DNA of 64,000 nucleotides. It comes from Prevotella lacticifex (GTDB lineage Bacteria; Bacteroidota; Bacteroidia; Bacteroidales; Bacteroidaceae). Each line of letters begins with the position of its first letter. The first letter of the stretch is position 1. The notes below the pieces were generated by a model that was not told the DNA's origin, did no database searches, and saw nothing but the letters and a program-made list of their open reading frames with translations. Location of the stretch: positions 62,001 to 126,000 of the forward strand of contig NZ_BPTV01000002.1 of the NCBI RefSeq assembly GCF_019973375.1. The letters are read 5' to 3'. A program made the translations under genes and the position numbers. Positions 27,260-36,974 of the stretch are shown piece after piece.

Positions 27260-28051
27260 TCACTTCTCGGAAGGACGCTTACAGAGAATATTCTCGGCCT
27301 TTCGGACCTCTTCTTTCGTTGGTGTCGGTACCCCGTCGAGCGAATAACGCAGACCTAATTCTCGCCATTTATATACTCCGAGGGTATGATAAGGCAGCAC
27401 CTCCACCCGTTCAACGTTAGTGAGAGTGTCGATGAAAGCGCGCAGACGCCTCAGCGACTCCTCATCATCGGTGATTCCGGGAACGAGAACATGTCGGATC
27501 CATACCGGCACTCCCACATCCGACAGACAGCGGGCGCAGTCGAGGATATTCTCGTTGCCGTGGCCGGTGAGGTCGCGGTGCCGTGCCGAGTCGATATGCT
27601 TGATGTCGAGCAGCACAGTATCAGTGCTCTGCATCAACCGTAGGAACTTGCCATAGAAAGGCTCGCGCCGCGTAAATGGCTGTCCGGCAGTGTCGAGACA
27701 CGTGTTGATGCCCCGTCGGTGAGCCTCCTCGAAGAGACTGATGACGGCATCAATCTGCAGCAGAGCCTCACCCCCGCTGACCGTTATTCCGCCATCCGAG
27801 CCCCAGTAGGCCCGATAGCGCTCGGCCATATCGAGCAGCTGGCTGACCGTTGTGGCCTTATCGCTGTCGGAGGCCATCCGCCACGTGTCGGGATTGTGGC
27901 AGTAGCGGCACCTCATGTGGCAGCCGCGGAGGAAGATGACGAACCTCACCCCCGGACCATCGACAGAGCCGAAGGACTCGGTGGAGTGTACGTAGAGCAC
28001 GGCCTCGCCATCATGTGGTGCCGCCGTGCCGCCGTTGTTAGAGCCGCTCAT
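27260..28051 (-). CDS. pflA: Pyruvate formate-lyase-activating enzyme
   Basis: 263 residues. A radical-SAM enzyme that makes the glycyl radical on PflB. The 4Fe-4S site is [15 protein letters not shown] near residue 40, followed by SGGEALLQ and LDIKHID motifs of activases. The ATG at 28051 overlaps the end of pflB by 14 bp, which indicates translational coupling. The terminator at 27160-27199 ends the unit. Confidence 0.95.
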   Translation of the reverse strand: MSGSNNGGTAAPHDGEAVLYVHSTESFGSVDGPGVRFVIFLRGCHMRCRYCHNPDTWRMASDSDKATTVSQLLDMAERYRAYWGSDGGITVSGGEALLQIDAVISLFEEAHRRGINTCLDTAGQPFTRREPFYGKFLRLMQSTDTVLLDIKHIDSARHRDLTGHGNENILDCARCLSDVGVPVWIRHVLVPGITDDEESLRRLRAFIDTLTNVERVEVLPYHTLGVYKWRELGLRYSLDGVPTPTKEEVRKAENILCKRPSEK

Positions 28052-30284
28052 GAGCCTGACGAGCTATAACATCGAGCTGCTGCTCGCGTGTGAGGTCAAT
28101 GAACTTCACTGCATAGCCGCTGACACGGATGGTGAAGTTGGCATACTCCGGCTTCTCGGGGTGCTCCATGGCATCCTTGAGTTTGTCGACACCGAAGACA
28201 TTGACGTTCAGATGGTGAGCGCCCTTGTCGAAGTATCCGTCCATAACGCTGACGAGGGTCTTGGCGCGCTGCTCATCGTCGTGGCCGAGGGCACTCGGAC
28301 TGATGGTCTGGGTGTTGGAGATTCCGTCGAGCGCATATTTGTATGGCAACTTAGCCAGAGAGTTGAGCGATGCTAAGAGACCGTTCTTCTCGGCACCGTA
28401 CGATGGGTTTGCTCCCGGAGCCAGCGGTGCACCAGCCTTTCGTCCGTCGGGCATATTGCTCGTATACTTACCGTAAACCACATTTGAGGTGATGGTGAGG
28501 ATCGATGTCGTAGGCTCAGAATTGCGGTAGGTGTGGTGCTTCTTGACCATGCCGATGAAGGTCTTGAGCAGCCAAACGGCGATGTCGTCGGCGCGGTCGT
28601 CGTCGTTGCCGTAGCGCGGGAAGTCGCCTTCGGTCTTGAACTCGAGAGGGAATCCGGTCTCGTCGCGGACGATATTCACCTTAGCATATTTGATGGCCGA
28701 GATAGAGTCGACGACATGTGAGAATCCGGCAATTCCCGTAGCGAAGGTACGGCGCACATCGGTGTCTATAAGAGCCATCTCCTCAGCCTCATAGAAGTAT
28801 TTATCGTGCATGTAGTGGATGAGGTTCAGGGTCTTGACGTAGACAGCTGCGAGCCACTCCATCATATCCATGAACCGGGGCATAAATTCCTCGTATGTGA
28901 CCACATCGCCCTCGATAGGACGATAAGCGGGACCCACCTGCTGCCGTGTCTTACTGTCGACACCGCCGCTGATAGCGTAGGTGAGGCACTTGGCGAGGTT
29001 TGCGCGGGCTCCGAAGAACTGCATCTCCTTACCCGTCTGTGTAGCGCTGACGCAGCAGCAGATGCTGTAGTCGTCGCCCCACACCGGCCGCATGACGTCA
29101 TCGTTCTCATACTGTATGGAGCTGGTTTTCACAGAGATATAAGCTGCATAGCGTTTGAAGGTCTCGGGCAGCCGACTGCTGTAGAGCACGGTGAGGTTTG
29201 GCTCCGGCGACGGACCCATATTCTCCAGTGTGTGAAGGAAGCGGAAGTCGTTCTTCGTCACCATGTGGCGTCCGTCCTGTCCCATTCCTGCCACTTCGAG
29301 CGTAGCCCATACGGGATCGCCGGAGAAAAGCTCGTTGTAGGAGGGGATGCGTGCGAACTTCACCATGCGGAACTTCATCACGAGATGGTCGATAAGTTCC
29401 TGTGCGTCGTCCTCGGTGATGGTGCCCTCATTGAGGTCGCGGGTGATGTAGATATCGAGGAAAGTCGACACGCGGCCCACTGACATGGCAGCTCCGTTCT
29501 GCGTTTTCACAGCTCCGAGATAGCCGAAGTAGAGCCACTGCACAGCCTCACGAGCGTTCGTTGCAGGCTGCGAGATGTCGAAACCATACTGAGCAGCCAT
29601 CTCCTTCAAGCCCTTGAGAGCTTTGATCTGCATGGCAACTTCCTCGCGCAGACGCACTACTTCGTCGACCATCTCACGCTCACCCATCGTGGCGAGGTCG
29701 TTCTTTTTCTCCTCGATAAGGCGGTCGATACCATAGAGGGCCACACGACGATAATCGCCGACGATGCGTCCGCGGCCGTAGGTGTCGGGCAGTCCGGTGA
29801 GGATATGGTTGTGACGAACGAGCTTCATCTCCGGTGTGTAAGCATCGAAGACACCGTCGTTGTGCGTCTTTACATAGTTATGGAAGATATCGTGGAGCTT
29901 GGCCGATGGCTCATAGCCATAAGTGGTGCAGGCCTGCTCAGCCATCTTTATACCGCCGTAGGGCATGAAAGCGCGTTTCAGCGGTTTATCGGTCTGGAGG
30001 CCGACGACACGCTCGAGGTCCTTGGTTTTCTCGTTGATGTAGCCGGGACCATAAGCGGTGAGACCGGAAACAACTTCTGTCTCCATGTCGAGGACACCAC
30101 CCTTGGCTCGTTCTTCCTTCTGAAGCTTCTGCAACTCTCCCCAAAGGGTGTTGGTGGCATCAGTAGGACCGACGAGGAAACTCTCATCACCATCGTACTG
30201 GGTGTAGTTATTCTGAATAAAATCTCTAAGATTAATTTCTTCCTTCCACTGTGTTCCGCGGAAGTTACGCCATGCGTTGCTCAT
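28038..30284 (-). CDS. pflB: Formate acetyltransferase (pyruvate formate-lyase)
   Basis: 748 residues, close to the family's usual 760. It cleaves pyruvate with CoA to acetyl-CoA and formate during anaerobic growth. The active-site cysteines are in [14 protein letters not shown] near residue 410; the glycyl-radical loop [10 protein letters not shown] is near residue 725. Motifs [17 protein letters not shown] are also typical. It is followed by pflA with a 14-bp overlap. A TACCTTTG -7 element sits at 30367-30374, giving a leader of about 75 nt. Confidence 0.97.
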   Translation of the reverse strand: MSNAWRNFRGTQWKEEINLRDFIQNNYTQYDGDESFLVGPTDATNTLWGELQKLQKEERAKGGVLDMETEVVSGLTAYGPGYINEKTKDLERVVGLQTDKPLKRAFMPYGGIKMAEQACTTYGYEPSAKLHDIFHNYVKTHNDGVFDAYTPEMKLVRHNHILTGLPDTYGRGRIVGDYRRVALYGIDRLIEEKKNDLATMGEREMVDEVVRLREEVAMQIKALKGLKEMAAQYGFDISQPATNAREAVQWLYFGYLGAVKTQNGAAMSVGRVSTFLDIYITRDLNEGTITEDDAQELIDHLVMKFRMVKFARIPSYNELFSGDPVWATLEVAGMGQDGRHMVTKNDFRFLHTLENMGPSPEPNLTVLYSSRLPETFKRYAAYISVKTSSIQYENDDVMRPVWGDDYSICCCVSATQTGKEMQFFGARANLAKCLTYAISGGVDSKTRQQVGPAYRPIEGDVVTYEEFMPRFMDMMEWLAAVYVKTLNLIHYMHDKYFYEAEEMALIDTDVRRTFATGIAGFSHVVDSISAIKYAKVNIVRDETGFPLEFKTEGDFPRYGNDDDRADDIAVWLLKTFIGMVKKHHTYRNSEPTTSILTITSNVVYGKYTSNMPDGRKAGAPLAPGANPSYGAEKNGLLASLNSLAKLPYKYALDGISNTQTISPSALGHDDEQRAKTLVSVMDGYFDKGAHHLNVNVFGVDKLKDAMEHPEKPEYANFTIRVSGYAVKFIDLTREQQLDVIARQAHERL

Positions 30285-30366
30285 AATAACGTGGTTGATG
30301 TTAAAATTTATAAATATCGATGTGGTTCAATATCCTTTCCCCAAGCATCTGTTTCATTAAGGCCCG

Positions 30367-30374
30367 CAAAGGTA
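30367..30374 (-). promoter_or_regulatory. -7 element of pflBA
   Basis: TACCTTTG read leftward, 83 bp before the pflB ATG. Confidence 0.55.
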
Positions 30375-30404
30375 GCCATTTTCTCTCAAATACGCAAATT
30401 TTTC

Positions 30405-30899
30405 TTAATCTGCGTTCGGTACGTGCTTACATTTTCCACTGTACTCGCTAAAGTCGACGCGGATGATGTTCACACGGTGGAACGATTTCTCGCTGTATTT
30501 ATAGCCTATAGAGCGGTAGTCGGGCGACAGTTTGTCGACAATGAGGTGGAGGGCTTTCATGCGTTCTTCGGCCGTGAGATGGATGTGTGCCGTCCCCTTG
30601 AGGATAACACTCTCATACTCAGTCGTAAACCGCGACGGCAGGAGGTGAACATTACCGATGATGCAGAAGCTCACCCCCGGCTGTCGTTCCAGTGCGTCGA
30701 GCTTGTGGCCGTCAGGAGCGCAATGGATGTAGATGGAATCGGCACCGTCCCATACGTAGTTGACGGGAATGCCGTAGCCGGTGCCGTCGGTGTCGGCCAT
30801 CGACAGCACACCATATTCACTTGTCCGCAGCAGTTCGCGGGCCCGATCTTCGTCCATCAGTCGGTCCTGACGGCGAACAGTATCGTTGACATATTTCAT
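30405..30899 (-). CDS. Pyridoxamine 5'-phosphate oxidase-like flavin protein (NimA-type)
   Basis: 164 residues from the ATG at 30899 (MKYVNDTVRRQDR); a longer reading upstream crosses the promoter and is rejected. The fold is the split-barrel of PNPOx-like proteins: LLRTSEYGVLSMAD, YGIPVNYVWDGADSIYIHCA, HKLDAL and SFCIIG are the usual blocks of the NimA-type group. Members bind FMN or heme; some reduce 5-nitroimidazoles, but most chromosomal copies have no known substrate. TACATTTG lies at 30930-30937. It sits beside pflBA and the ric-hcp pair. Confidence 0.85.
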   Translation of the reverse strand: MKYVNDTVRRQDRLMDEDRARELLRTSEYGVLSMADTDGTGYGIPVNYVWDGADSIYIHCAPDGHKLDALERQPGVSFCIIGNVHLLPSRFTTEYESVILKGTAHIHLTAEERMKALHLIVDKLSPDYRSIGYKYSEKSFHRVNIIRVDFSEYSGKCKHVPNAD

Positions 30900-30929
30900 A
30901 AGCTGAATGGTTTTAAAAGTTTTGTTCTG

Positions 30930-30937
30930 CAAATGTA
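30930..30937 (-). promoter_or_regulatory. -7 element of the NimA-type gene
   Basis: TACATTTG read leftward, 31 bp before the ATG at 30899. Confidence 0.55.
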
Positions 30938-31060
30938 TGCATTTCCACTGAGACCGGCAAGTGTTTACTGTCTGATGTAGGATCGTTATTTTCGCGGAAT
31001 CGAATGGACTCGCATTGACGCTCTGACTGCCATAAGCTTCTGCCGTCCCCAAAAAGAAAA

Positions 31061-31098
31061 GTCCCGGAAGCCATCATTTTCCATGTGGCAACCGGGAC
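31061..31098 (-). terminator. Terminator of ric-hcp
   Basis: GTCCCGG...CCGGGAC outer stem with an inner GCCA/TGGC pair; leftward it is followed by TTTTCTTTTTGG. Confidence 0.85.
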
Positions 31099-31109
31099 GA
31101 AAGAATATA

Positions 31110-32759
31110 TTATTCAACGAGATTCTTTATGTCCTCATCGACAGTTGTTATGCCGCCGAGACCGAACGACTCCTGGAGTGTCTTCAACACGTTTGGCGAG
31201 ACGAACGCCGGGAGCGTAGGACCGATGTGGATATTCTTGATGCCGAGGCTCAGAAGGGCCAGCAGAACGATGACGGCCTTCTGCTCGTACCATGCGATGT
31301 TGAACACTATCGGCAGGTCGTTGACACTGTCGACACCGAAGATCTCTTTCAACTTCAGAGCCACGACTACCCATGAGTAGCTGTCGTTGCACTGTCCGGC
31401 GTCGAGAACGCGCGGAATGCCGTTGATGTCACCGAGATTGAGCTTATTATATTTGTACTTGGCGCAGCCCGATGTGAGGATGACGACATCCTTCGGCAGG
31501 GCCTTTGCGAAGTCGGCATAGTACTGGCGGCTCTTCATGCGGCCGTCGCAACCGCTCATGACGACGAACTTGCGTATAGCACCGCTCTTTACGGCCTCAA
31601 CAACCTTATCAGCGAGAGCGAATACCTGGTCGTGGGCGAATCCACCTACAATCTCACCGTTCTCGATCTCGTCGGGAGCTGCTGAGTGGCGTGCCATCTC
31701 GATGACCTCAGAGAAATCCTTGTGGCCGTCGGGACGCGTAGCTATATGCTTCCAACCTGGGTAACCCGTTGAATTAGCGGTGAATACGCGGTCAGCGTAG
31801 TTGGAGTTTGGCGTCGGCGGAACGATACAGTTGGTGGTGAAGATGATTGGACCATTGAAGTGGGAGAACTCCTCACGCTGTTTCCACCAAGCATTACCGT
31901 AGTTTCCCACGAGGTGGCTGTACTTCTTCAGCTCCGGATAGTAGTGTGCCGGAAGCATCTCGCCGTGGGTGTATACGTCGATGCCTGTTCCCTCGGTCTG
32001 CTCGAGAAGGTCGGCAATATCATGAAGATCGTGACCGCTGATGAGGATACCCGGACGCTTGCCCACACCGATGTTCACCTTCGTCACCTCCGGTTTGCCA
32101 TAAGCACCAGTATTGGCCTTGTCGAGGAGTGCCATCACGTCGACACCATATTTACCGGTAGCAAGAAGGAGCTGGAGCAAATCGTCGCCCGTAGCATCGG
32201 GATTGGTTATGCCGGTGAGAGCCTTGGCCATGAAAGCTGCGATTGATGCGTCGCGCTGTCCGAGGCGTGCAGCATGCTCGTAGTAAGCGGCCATACCCTT
32301 GAGTCCCAGGACGATAGTCTCCTTCAGCGAGCGGATATCCTCGTTGGCGGTGCGGAGCACGCTCTCGCGGTCGCCCTCAGCGGTGAAGTCGCTCTTCTCG
32401 CCACCCCACTCTACCTCATGATAATCGGGCAGACGGAGGCCGCGGTCTGCGGCTGCAGCGAGCAGTTGTTTCTTCACAGCCAGACCCTTGTCGACCTTAG
32501 CGAGCAGAGCGCTGTCGTCGAAATTGGCATTGGTGATGGTAGCGAAGAGTGCATCGACAATGAAGTCGTCGACGGTAGTGTCGTCAGCCATTCCGTTCTC
32601 GAGAAGCGAATGGTATATTGTTCCTACACCACGTGTGACACTAAGCAGCAGGTCCATCCAGCGGCTTGTCTCCGGTTTCTTACCACACACACCGCGAACG
32701 GTGCAACCAGTGCCCTTGGCTGTCTCCTGACACTGAAAGCAAAACATCTGATTCTCCAT
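31110..32759 (-). CDS. hcp: Hybrid-cluster protein (hydroxylamine reductase)
   Basis: 549 residues. N-terminal cluster ligands in [13 protein letters not shown]...C (C7, C10, C19, C25: the C-x2-C-x8-C-x5-C spacing seen in Hcp of anaerobes). Later blocks [15 protein letters not shown] and [12 protein letters not shown] carry hybrid-cluster ligands. Hcp reduces hydroxylamine in vitro and acts as an NO reductase in vivo in enterobacteria. It follows ric by 51 bp in the same direction, and a LysR regulator is divergent, which supports a role in nitrosative stress. No hcr reductase gene is adjacent. Confidence 0.96.
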   Translation of the reverse strand: MENQMFCFQCQETAKGTGCTVRGVCGKKPETSRWMDLLLSVTRGVGTIYHSLLENGMADDTTVDDFIVDALFATITNANFDDSALLAKVDKGLAVKKQLLAAAADRGLRLPDYHEVEWGGEKSDFTAEGDRESVLRTANEDIRSLKETIVLGLKGMAAYYEHAARLGQRDASIAAFMAKALTGITNPDATGDDLLQLLLATGKYGVDVMALLDKANTGAYGKPEVTKVNIGVGKRPGILISGHDLHDIADLLEQTEGTGIDVYTHGEMLPAHYYPELKKYSHLVGNYGNAWWKQREEFSHFNGPIIFTTNCIVPPTPNSNYADRVFTANSTGYPGWKHIATRPDGHKDFSEVIEMARHSAAPDEIENGEIVGGFAHDQVFALADKVVEAVKSGAIRKFVVMSGCDGRMKSRQYYADFAKALPKDVVILTSGCAKYKYNKLNLGDINGIPRVLDAGQCNDSYSWVVVALKLKEIFGVDSVNDLPIVFNIAWYEQKAVIVLLALLSLGIKNIHIGPTLPAFVSPNVLKTLQESFGLGGITTVDEDIKNLVE

Positions 32760-32810
32760 AATATTATTCTTTTGTATAAAGTAACTCTTGTTTTTGTTTA
32801 TTGTTAATTA

Positions 32811-33530
32811 TTATTCCTGCTCCATGCGTATGAAACCGGGGAAGATGAGGTTGTTCTCGAGGGCGATGTGCTCCTTGAGGTTCTCGAAGAACTTATAGAG
32901 CTCGTGGTTCATGAGCCTGTACGACGCACAACCGTCGGTAGGAGTCGTGAAGTTCTCGGTGATCTCAGTGATATGCATCCATGTATCGCCTGTGGTGTCG
33001 TGCTCGAGCATCATTTGGCGGATGGGGTAAGCCACTGAACCACAGTGGAATGGTGCTGGCTCACGACCCTCTTCACGAGCGTTGTACATCTCGTAGAACT
33101 GGGGGAAGAGCACCTGCTCCTCTTTAGCGAAGTGGGAGTCGAGCTCCTCAAACGAGCCCTCAACGAGTTTTCTCACCTCATGGAGCTCGGGATGCCGCTC
33201 GCCATGTACGCTCTCAACCTTCTTCACGAGGTTCAGCAGCTCCTCATGGTGGAGGTGGAAGTTGCGGTGATGCTTCTTCAGCACGTAGTCGACGAGCAGG
33301 TCGAGGGGCCACTCAGCGAACTCCGGTGCCCTGCCGCCTTCGGGTGCGGTGGTCTCGATGCTTGCCAATACGTCGTCGGGGTTGAGGTTCTGCTTAGCGC
33401 AAGCACTCTCGAGAGTCTCGCTGCCGTGGCAGCAATAGTCGATGCCAAGGCGGTCGAAAACTTTTGCGCGGTTGAAATCGTCGGCGACAAGTGCGCCTAC
33501 ACTCATGTCTTTTGTCAGCTTGTCATTCAT
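32811..33530 (-). CDS. ric: Iron-sulfur cluster repair di-iron protein (ScdA/YtfE family)
   Basis: 239 residues from the ATG at 33530; the longer reading starts upstream of the promoter and is not used. The N-terminal ScdA_N domain shows VFDRLGIDYCCHGSE at about 25-40. A hemerythrin-like four-helix domain (from about 80) has His and Glu ligands in HHRNFHLHHEEL, HFAKEEQVLFPQF and LEHDTTGDTW. It restores Fe-S clusters damaged by NO or oxidants. It is co-transcribed with hcp and probably governed by the divergent LysR protein. The promoter is at 33562-33569. Confidence 0.95.
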   Translation of the reverse strand: MNDKLTKDMSVGALVADDFNRAKVFDRLGIDYCCHGSETLESACAKQNLNPDDVLASIETTAPEGGRAPEFAEWPLDLLVDYVLKKHHRNFHLHHEELLNLVKKVESVHGERHPELHEVRKLVEGSFEELDSHFAKEEQVLFPQFYEMYNAREEGREPAPFHCGSVAYPIRQMMLEHDTTGDTWMHITEITENFTTPTDGCASYRLMNHELYKFFENLKEHIALENNLIFPGFIRMEQE

Positions 33531-33561
33531 ATCGTTTTCCTTTCTATTTTGTTTTCTGGTG

Positions 33562-33569
33562 CAAAGGTA
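33562..33569 (-). promoter_or_regulatory. -7 element of ric-hcp
   Basis: TACCTTTG read leftward, 31 bp before the ric ATG. The gap to the LysR gene (33531-33808) also holds the LysR promoter, so this is a likely operator region. Confidence 0.6.
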
Positions 33570-33657
33570 GCAACAATACCGCACCGTTATTATCGGGATT
33601 TAAGGATTGTTTCTATATAATTAATCGATATTTTCGATGAATCTCGAGAAAAAGCCG

Positions 33658-33665
33658 TATATTTG
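33658..33665 (+). promoter_or_regulatory. -7 element of the LysR gene
   Basis: TATATTTG, about 140 bp before the ATG at 33809. Moderate match; no clear -33 element. Confidence 0.4.
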
Positions 33666-33808
33666 CAGTCGGACGAGCACGATACTGGCAGAGGAAAAGA
33701 AAGTTAATCGACTGAATATCAATGTAATATGAGATTAGGATATTAATGTAGAATCATCTGTCAGCTATATGTTTCCCGACTAAAACGAAAATCAACAGAG
33801 AAAAAAAT

Positions 33809-34744
33809 ATGGAGATAAGACAACTAAAATATTTCGTCAATGCAGCAACAACGATGAATTTCACTGATGCTGCCCGACTCTCGAATGTGGCTCAGAGTAC
33901 CCTCTCGCAGCAGATACGGCAGTTGGAGACAGAGCTCGACGTGCCTCTCTTCCACCGTCAGGGCAAGCATGTGCAACTCACTGCCGACGGCAAATTGTTT
34001 CTTGTCGATGCCCGACGCATCCTCGACGACGCCCGTCAGGGCCTGGAGCGGCTTGCCGATGCCAAGGCTGTAAAAACAGGAACAGTGCACATCGGACTGG
34101 CCTCAGGCCTCGGAATCTCGGCACTGATGGCCGATGTTCTGACGGAGTACAACCGTGCCCACCCCGGTATCTGTCTGCATATCGTTCAGACGGCGGCTCC
34201 CCGACTGCCGGAGATGCTGCGGAAACACATTCTTGACGTGGCTATGACATTCACTCCGCGGACTGTCGACGACGATCTCGTGAGCCGTCCACTCTTCGGC
34301 ACAAGGCTCTGCGCCGTCGTCGCCGAGCATCATCCGTTGGCAATGAAGGATTCAATAGATATCCAGCAGGTTGTCAGACAGCCGTTAGTATTGCCGTCGG
34401 CGGCAATGCTCATCCGCCGTCGTTTCGACTCCATAGCCAAAGAGCAGAATGTGGAGGCGCATCCAGCTGTGGAAATCGACGACCTCTCCCACATTATATA
34501 TATGGTGCGCGGTGGCCGATGGGTGAGTATTGTGCCCGACGTGGCTACTCTCGCCGTACGCGGAATAGTTAGGTTGCCGCTACAGCCGACGGTTCTCCTG
34601 CCGACATCGGTACTGACCCTCAAGGACAACTATGAGCGGAGGGCCGTCAGCGAGTTCCTGCGGATGCTGAGCGCCAGCGCCAATCTCCTACTGCGAACAA
34701 AAAATGAGTCGTGCGATGTCTGTGGCGAGACATTTATAGTTTAA
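33809..34744 (+). CDS. LysR-family transcriptional regulator
   Basis: 311 residues. N-terminal winged HTH at 1-60 begins MEIRQLKYFVNAATTMNFTD and shows the classic ...ARLSNVAQSTLSQQIRQLE. The effector domain spans about 90-300 and has the LPSAAMLIRRRFD segment. The extra C-terminal end carries Cys pairs (ESCDVCGET). Divergent transcription from ric-hcp is the standard layout for a LysR protein and its target operon, so control of NO/oxidant repair genes is a reasonable inference. Redox sensing by the C-terminal Cys pair is only a possibility. Confidence 0.9.
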   Translation: MEIRQLKYFVNAATTMNFTDAARLSNVAQSTLSQQIRQLETELDVPLFHRQGKHVQLTADGKLFLVDARRILDDARQGLERLADAKAVKTGTVHIGLASGLGISALMADVLTEYNRAHPGICLHIVQTAAPRLPEMLRKHILDVAMTFTPRTVDDDLVSRPLFGTRLCAVVAEHHPLAMKDSIDIQQVVRQPLVLPSAAMLIRRRFDSIAKEQNVEAHPAVEIDDLSHIIYMVRGGRWVSIVPDVATLAVRGIVRLPLQPTVLLPTSVLTLKDNYERRAVSEFLRMLSASANLLLRTKNESCDVCGETFIV

Positions 34745-34792
34745 TCCCCATCGAGTAAGAAAAATTAACTTCGGCATCAGCTGTAATCCAGA

Positions 34793-34820
34793 TTGACTAC
34801 AGATTCGCTGTTTATCTTTG
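34793..34820 (+). promoter_or_regulatory. Promoter of the ArnT-like gene
   Basis: TTG at 34793-34795 and TATCTTTG at 34813-34820, 22 bp before the ATG at 34843. Confidence 0.55.
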
Positions 34821-34842
34821 CGCTCGAATAAAAGATTGTATT

Positions 34843-36438
34843 ATGAGCGAGAAGACAAACAGATATCTGCTTTACGCCGGATTCATCGTGGCTGTGCTGC
34901 CGGTGATAATTCTCCGCGACTTCACCCCGTCGAATGAGTTGCGCTATCTGAGTATTGCCGACGAGGCCCTGCGCAACCACACTTTCTTCGTATTCACCAA
35001 TCACGGAGTGCCCTACGCCGACAAACCGCCACTGTATCTGTGGATTATCATGCTCTGCCGCTGGCTGACGGGAGCCCACAGGATGTGGCTGCTGTCGCTG
35101 TTCTCGGTCGTTCCGGCCCTTGTCACTGTCGATACCGTCGACCGCTGGACCGTAAACGAGATGGGAGGTGAGAGCCGTGCCGCTGCCCGACTGATGACGC
35201 TCACGACAGGACTCTTCCTCACCGCAGCACTGACGATACGCATGGATATGCTCATGACGATGTTCATCGTCCTCGCGATGAGGGAGGCGTGGAATATCAT
35301 CAACGGTGACAGCCGCTGTGGAAGTAGCCGGTGGCGATTTCCGCTGTGGCTGTTCCTCGCTGTGCTGACGAAGGGTCCCCTCGGACTACTTATTCCTCTC
35401 ACGACGACCGTGGTCTATCTCATCATCGTTCGCCAGCCATGGCTGATAAAGCGATTGTGGGGATGGACCACATGGATTAGCTTCGGTGGGCTCACAGCAC
35501 TATGGCTGACAGCCGTATGGAACGAGGGTGGCTCCGGCTATCTTTACGATATGACTGTGCATCAGACAGTTGGCCGTGCCGTAAACTCCTTCCATCATAA
35601 GGCATCGGTGGTCTACTACCTCATTCATTACTGGTACTGTGTGGCTCCGTGGTCGCTGCTCGTGGCCGGAATCATCGTCAAGGCCCTCGGCCGCGGGGCT
35701 AAGCGCAATGCCCTTCAGCTCTTTTTCCTCACAGCCGCGCTGTCGATAGTGGCCATGCTGTCATGTTTCAGTGCCAAACTGCAAATATATATGCTGCCAG
35801 CCGTGCCGTTCATGACCTACTCGGCTGCAATGTTCCTTGAGCGTTACAGCCGTTGCCCTTGGCTGCGCTACGCCTTAGCCCTGCCGTCGGCGATAATCGT
35901 TGTGGCTCTCCCCGCTGTGCTGATAGTAAGATGGAAGATAGTACCTGAAATTAACACTACAGCCATCGTCTTGGCCTCAACGGTGCTATCCGTTATAGGC
36001 ATCGTCGCCCTCTGCCGCCTTTTCAGTGCCAACAGCCACGGACGACTGCTCACGACGATAAATATCCTTGGCAGCGGCATACTCATTGCCGTATTCATCG
36101 GTGCTTCGGCACTGCCTCGGCTAAACGCTTATATCGGCTACAGCACTATCTGCCACGAGGCCCTCACCGTTGCTTCACGTTTCAAAACCACCGATATCCG
36201 CGTGTGGCGCATGAAGCGTGCCGAGAATATGGATGTCTATCTCCATAGTCCCGTCACTGTCATACCATCCCCTGCGTTGCCATTGCCACATATTGCAACT
36301 TCCTCCAAATCTTCATCATCAGATCCGGCAACTGCGCCCCAACCCTATGTCATCATCTCTAAAGCGAACCTCCTGACATGGCGTGGAATTACTATTGTGG
36401 CACGAGCTGGCGATAATGCGGTAGGTGTAGCGAAATAA
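34843..36438 (+). CDS. ArnT-like membrane glycosyltransferase (PMT/GT-C fold)
   Basis: 531 residues with about twelve hydrophobic segments. The first periplasmic loop has the GT-C signature region NELRYLSIADEAL and the motif YADKPPLYLW (lipid A L-Ara4N transferase-like). KGPLGLLIPL is also typical. Enzymes of this class move a sugar from an undecaprenyl- or dolichyl-phosphate carrier to lipid A or protein outside the inner membrane. The donor and acceptor are unknown. It is preceded by its own promoter and has no pmr/arn genes nearby. Confidence 0.85.
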   Translation: MSEKTNRYLLYAGFIVAVLPVIILRDFTPSNELRYLSIADEALRNHTFFVFTNHGVPYADKPPLYLWIIMLCRWLTGAHRMWLLSLFSVVPALVTVDTVDRWTVNEMGGESRAAARLMTLTTGLFLTAALTIRMDMLMTMFIVLAMREAWNIINGDSRCGSSRWRFPLWLFLAVLTKGPLGLLIPLTTTVVYLIIVRQPWLIKRLWGWTTWISFGGLTALWLTAVWNEGGSGYLYDMTVHQTVGRAVNSFHHKASVVYYLIHYWYCVAPWSLLVAGIIVKALGRGAKRNALQLFFLTAALSIVAMLSCFSAKLQIYMLPAVPFMTYSAAMFLERYSRCPWLRYALALPSAIIVVALPAVLIVRWKIVPEINTTAIVLASTVLSVIGIVALCRLFSANSHGRLLTTINILGSGILIAVFIGASALPRLNAYIGYSTICHEALTVASRFKTTDIRVWRMKRAENMDVYLHSPVTVIPSPALPLPHIATSSKSSSSDPATAPQPYVIISKANLLTWRGITIVARAGDNAVGVAK

Positions 36439-36864
36439 ACTCACATGATGATTATTCATCGGCCTCAGCCATGCAAAGGTAATGCTGTGAGAACAGCAGA
36501 AGACTTGCACACATATCGAGTCGTGAATTGCAATCACGAAAGTCCAGACGATATATTATGGTATTGAACTCTCCATACAATTTCATTGCACAAACGGGCA
36601 ATTCACACCAATAAGGCAACGGAACCGTAGCAGACCATGCCTATTGATGGCACGAACCAGCATAATGACGACGCAAGATTTATTGCGCAGCAAATGCCAA
36701 ACAACAGTCCATTATGCGTTAGAGATGAAATGGACAGGGCTGACTTCTATATAATTATATACAGAAAAGAAGAGGCCACAAAAGGGAACAAACAGGGTGG
36801 CAAAATGTAAAATAAAATTCAAAACTGACCCATCCGCATTACTCCCTAATAATCAACGACTTAC
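36439..36864. other. Gene-free stretch between convergent genes
   Basis: About 425 bp without a supported gene. A leftward TACCTTTG element at 36474-36481 points into the 3' end of the ArnT-like gene, with no ORF behind it. No terminator-like hairpin was seen. Confidence 0.55.
36474..36481 (-). promoter_or_regulatory. Orphan -7 element antisense to the ArnT-like gene
   Basis: TACCTTTG followed by GC read leftward, the commonest form in this window, but no clear TTTG lies 20 bp upstream. It could start an antisense RNA or be chance. Confidence 0.3.
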
Positions 36865-36974
36865 GAAACGGGCCATTTGACGTTGCGAAACAGACCGTTT
36901 CAGGCTGCGAAACAGACCGTTTTAGACTGCGAAATGGACCGTTTCGCAACACGAAATGACCTACTCCTGATTAC
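36865..36974 (+). repeat. 22-bp x 5 palindromic array, locus 2
   Basis: Units at 36865, 36887, 36909, 36931 and 36953, each 22 bp, of the form GAAACAGACCGTTT plus eight variable bases. The right flank GTAAACATATTTCGCAATTTC matches loci 1 and 3. The leftward secreted-protein gene reads into this array from 36974 to its stop at 36900. Confidence 0.85.

Noticed and set aside
29805..30980. 391-codon rightward ORF over the pflB start and the NimA-type gene
   Set aside because: It is antisense to two well-supported genes and to their promoters.
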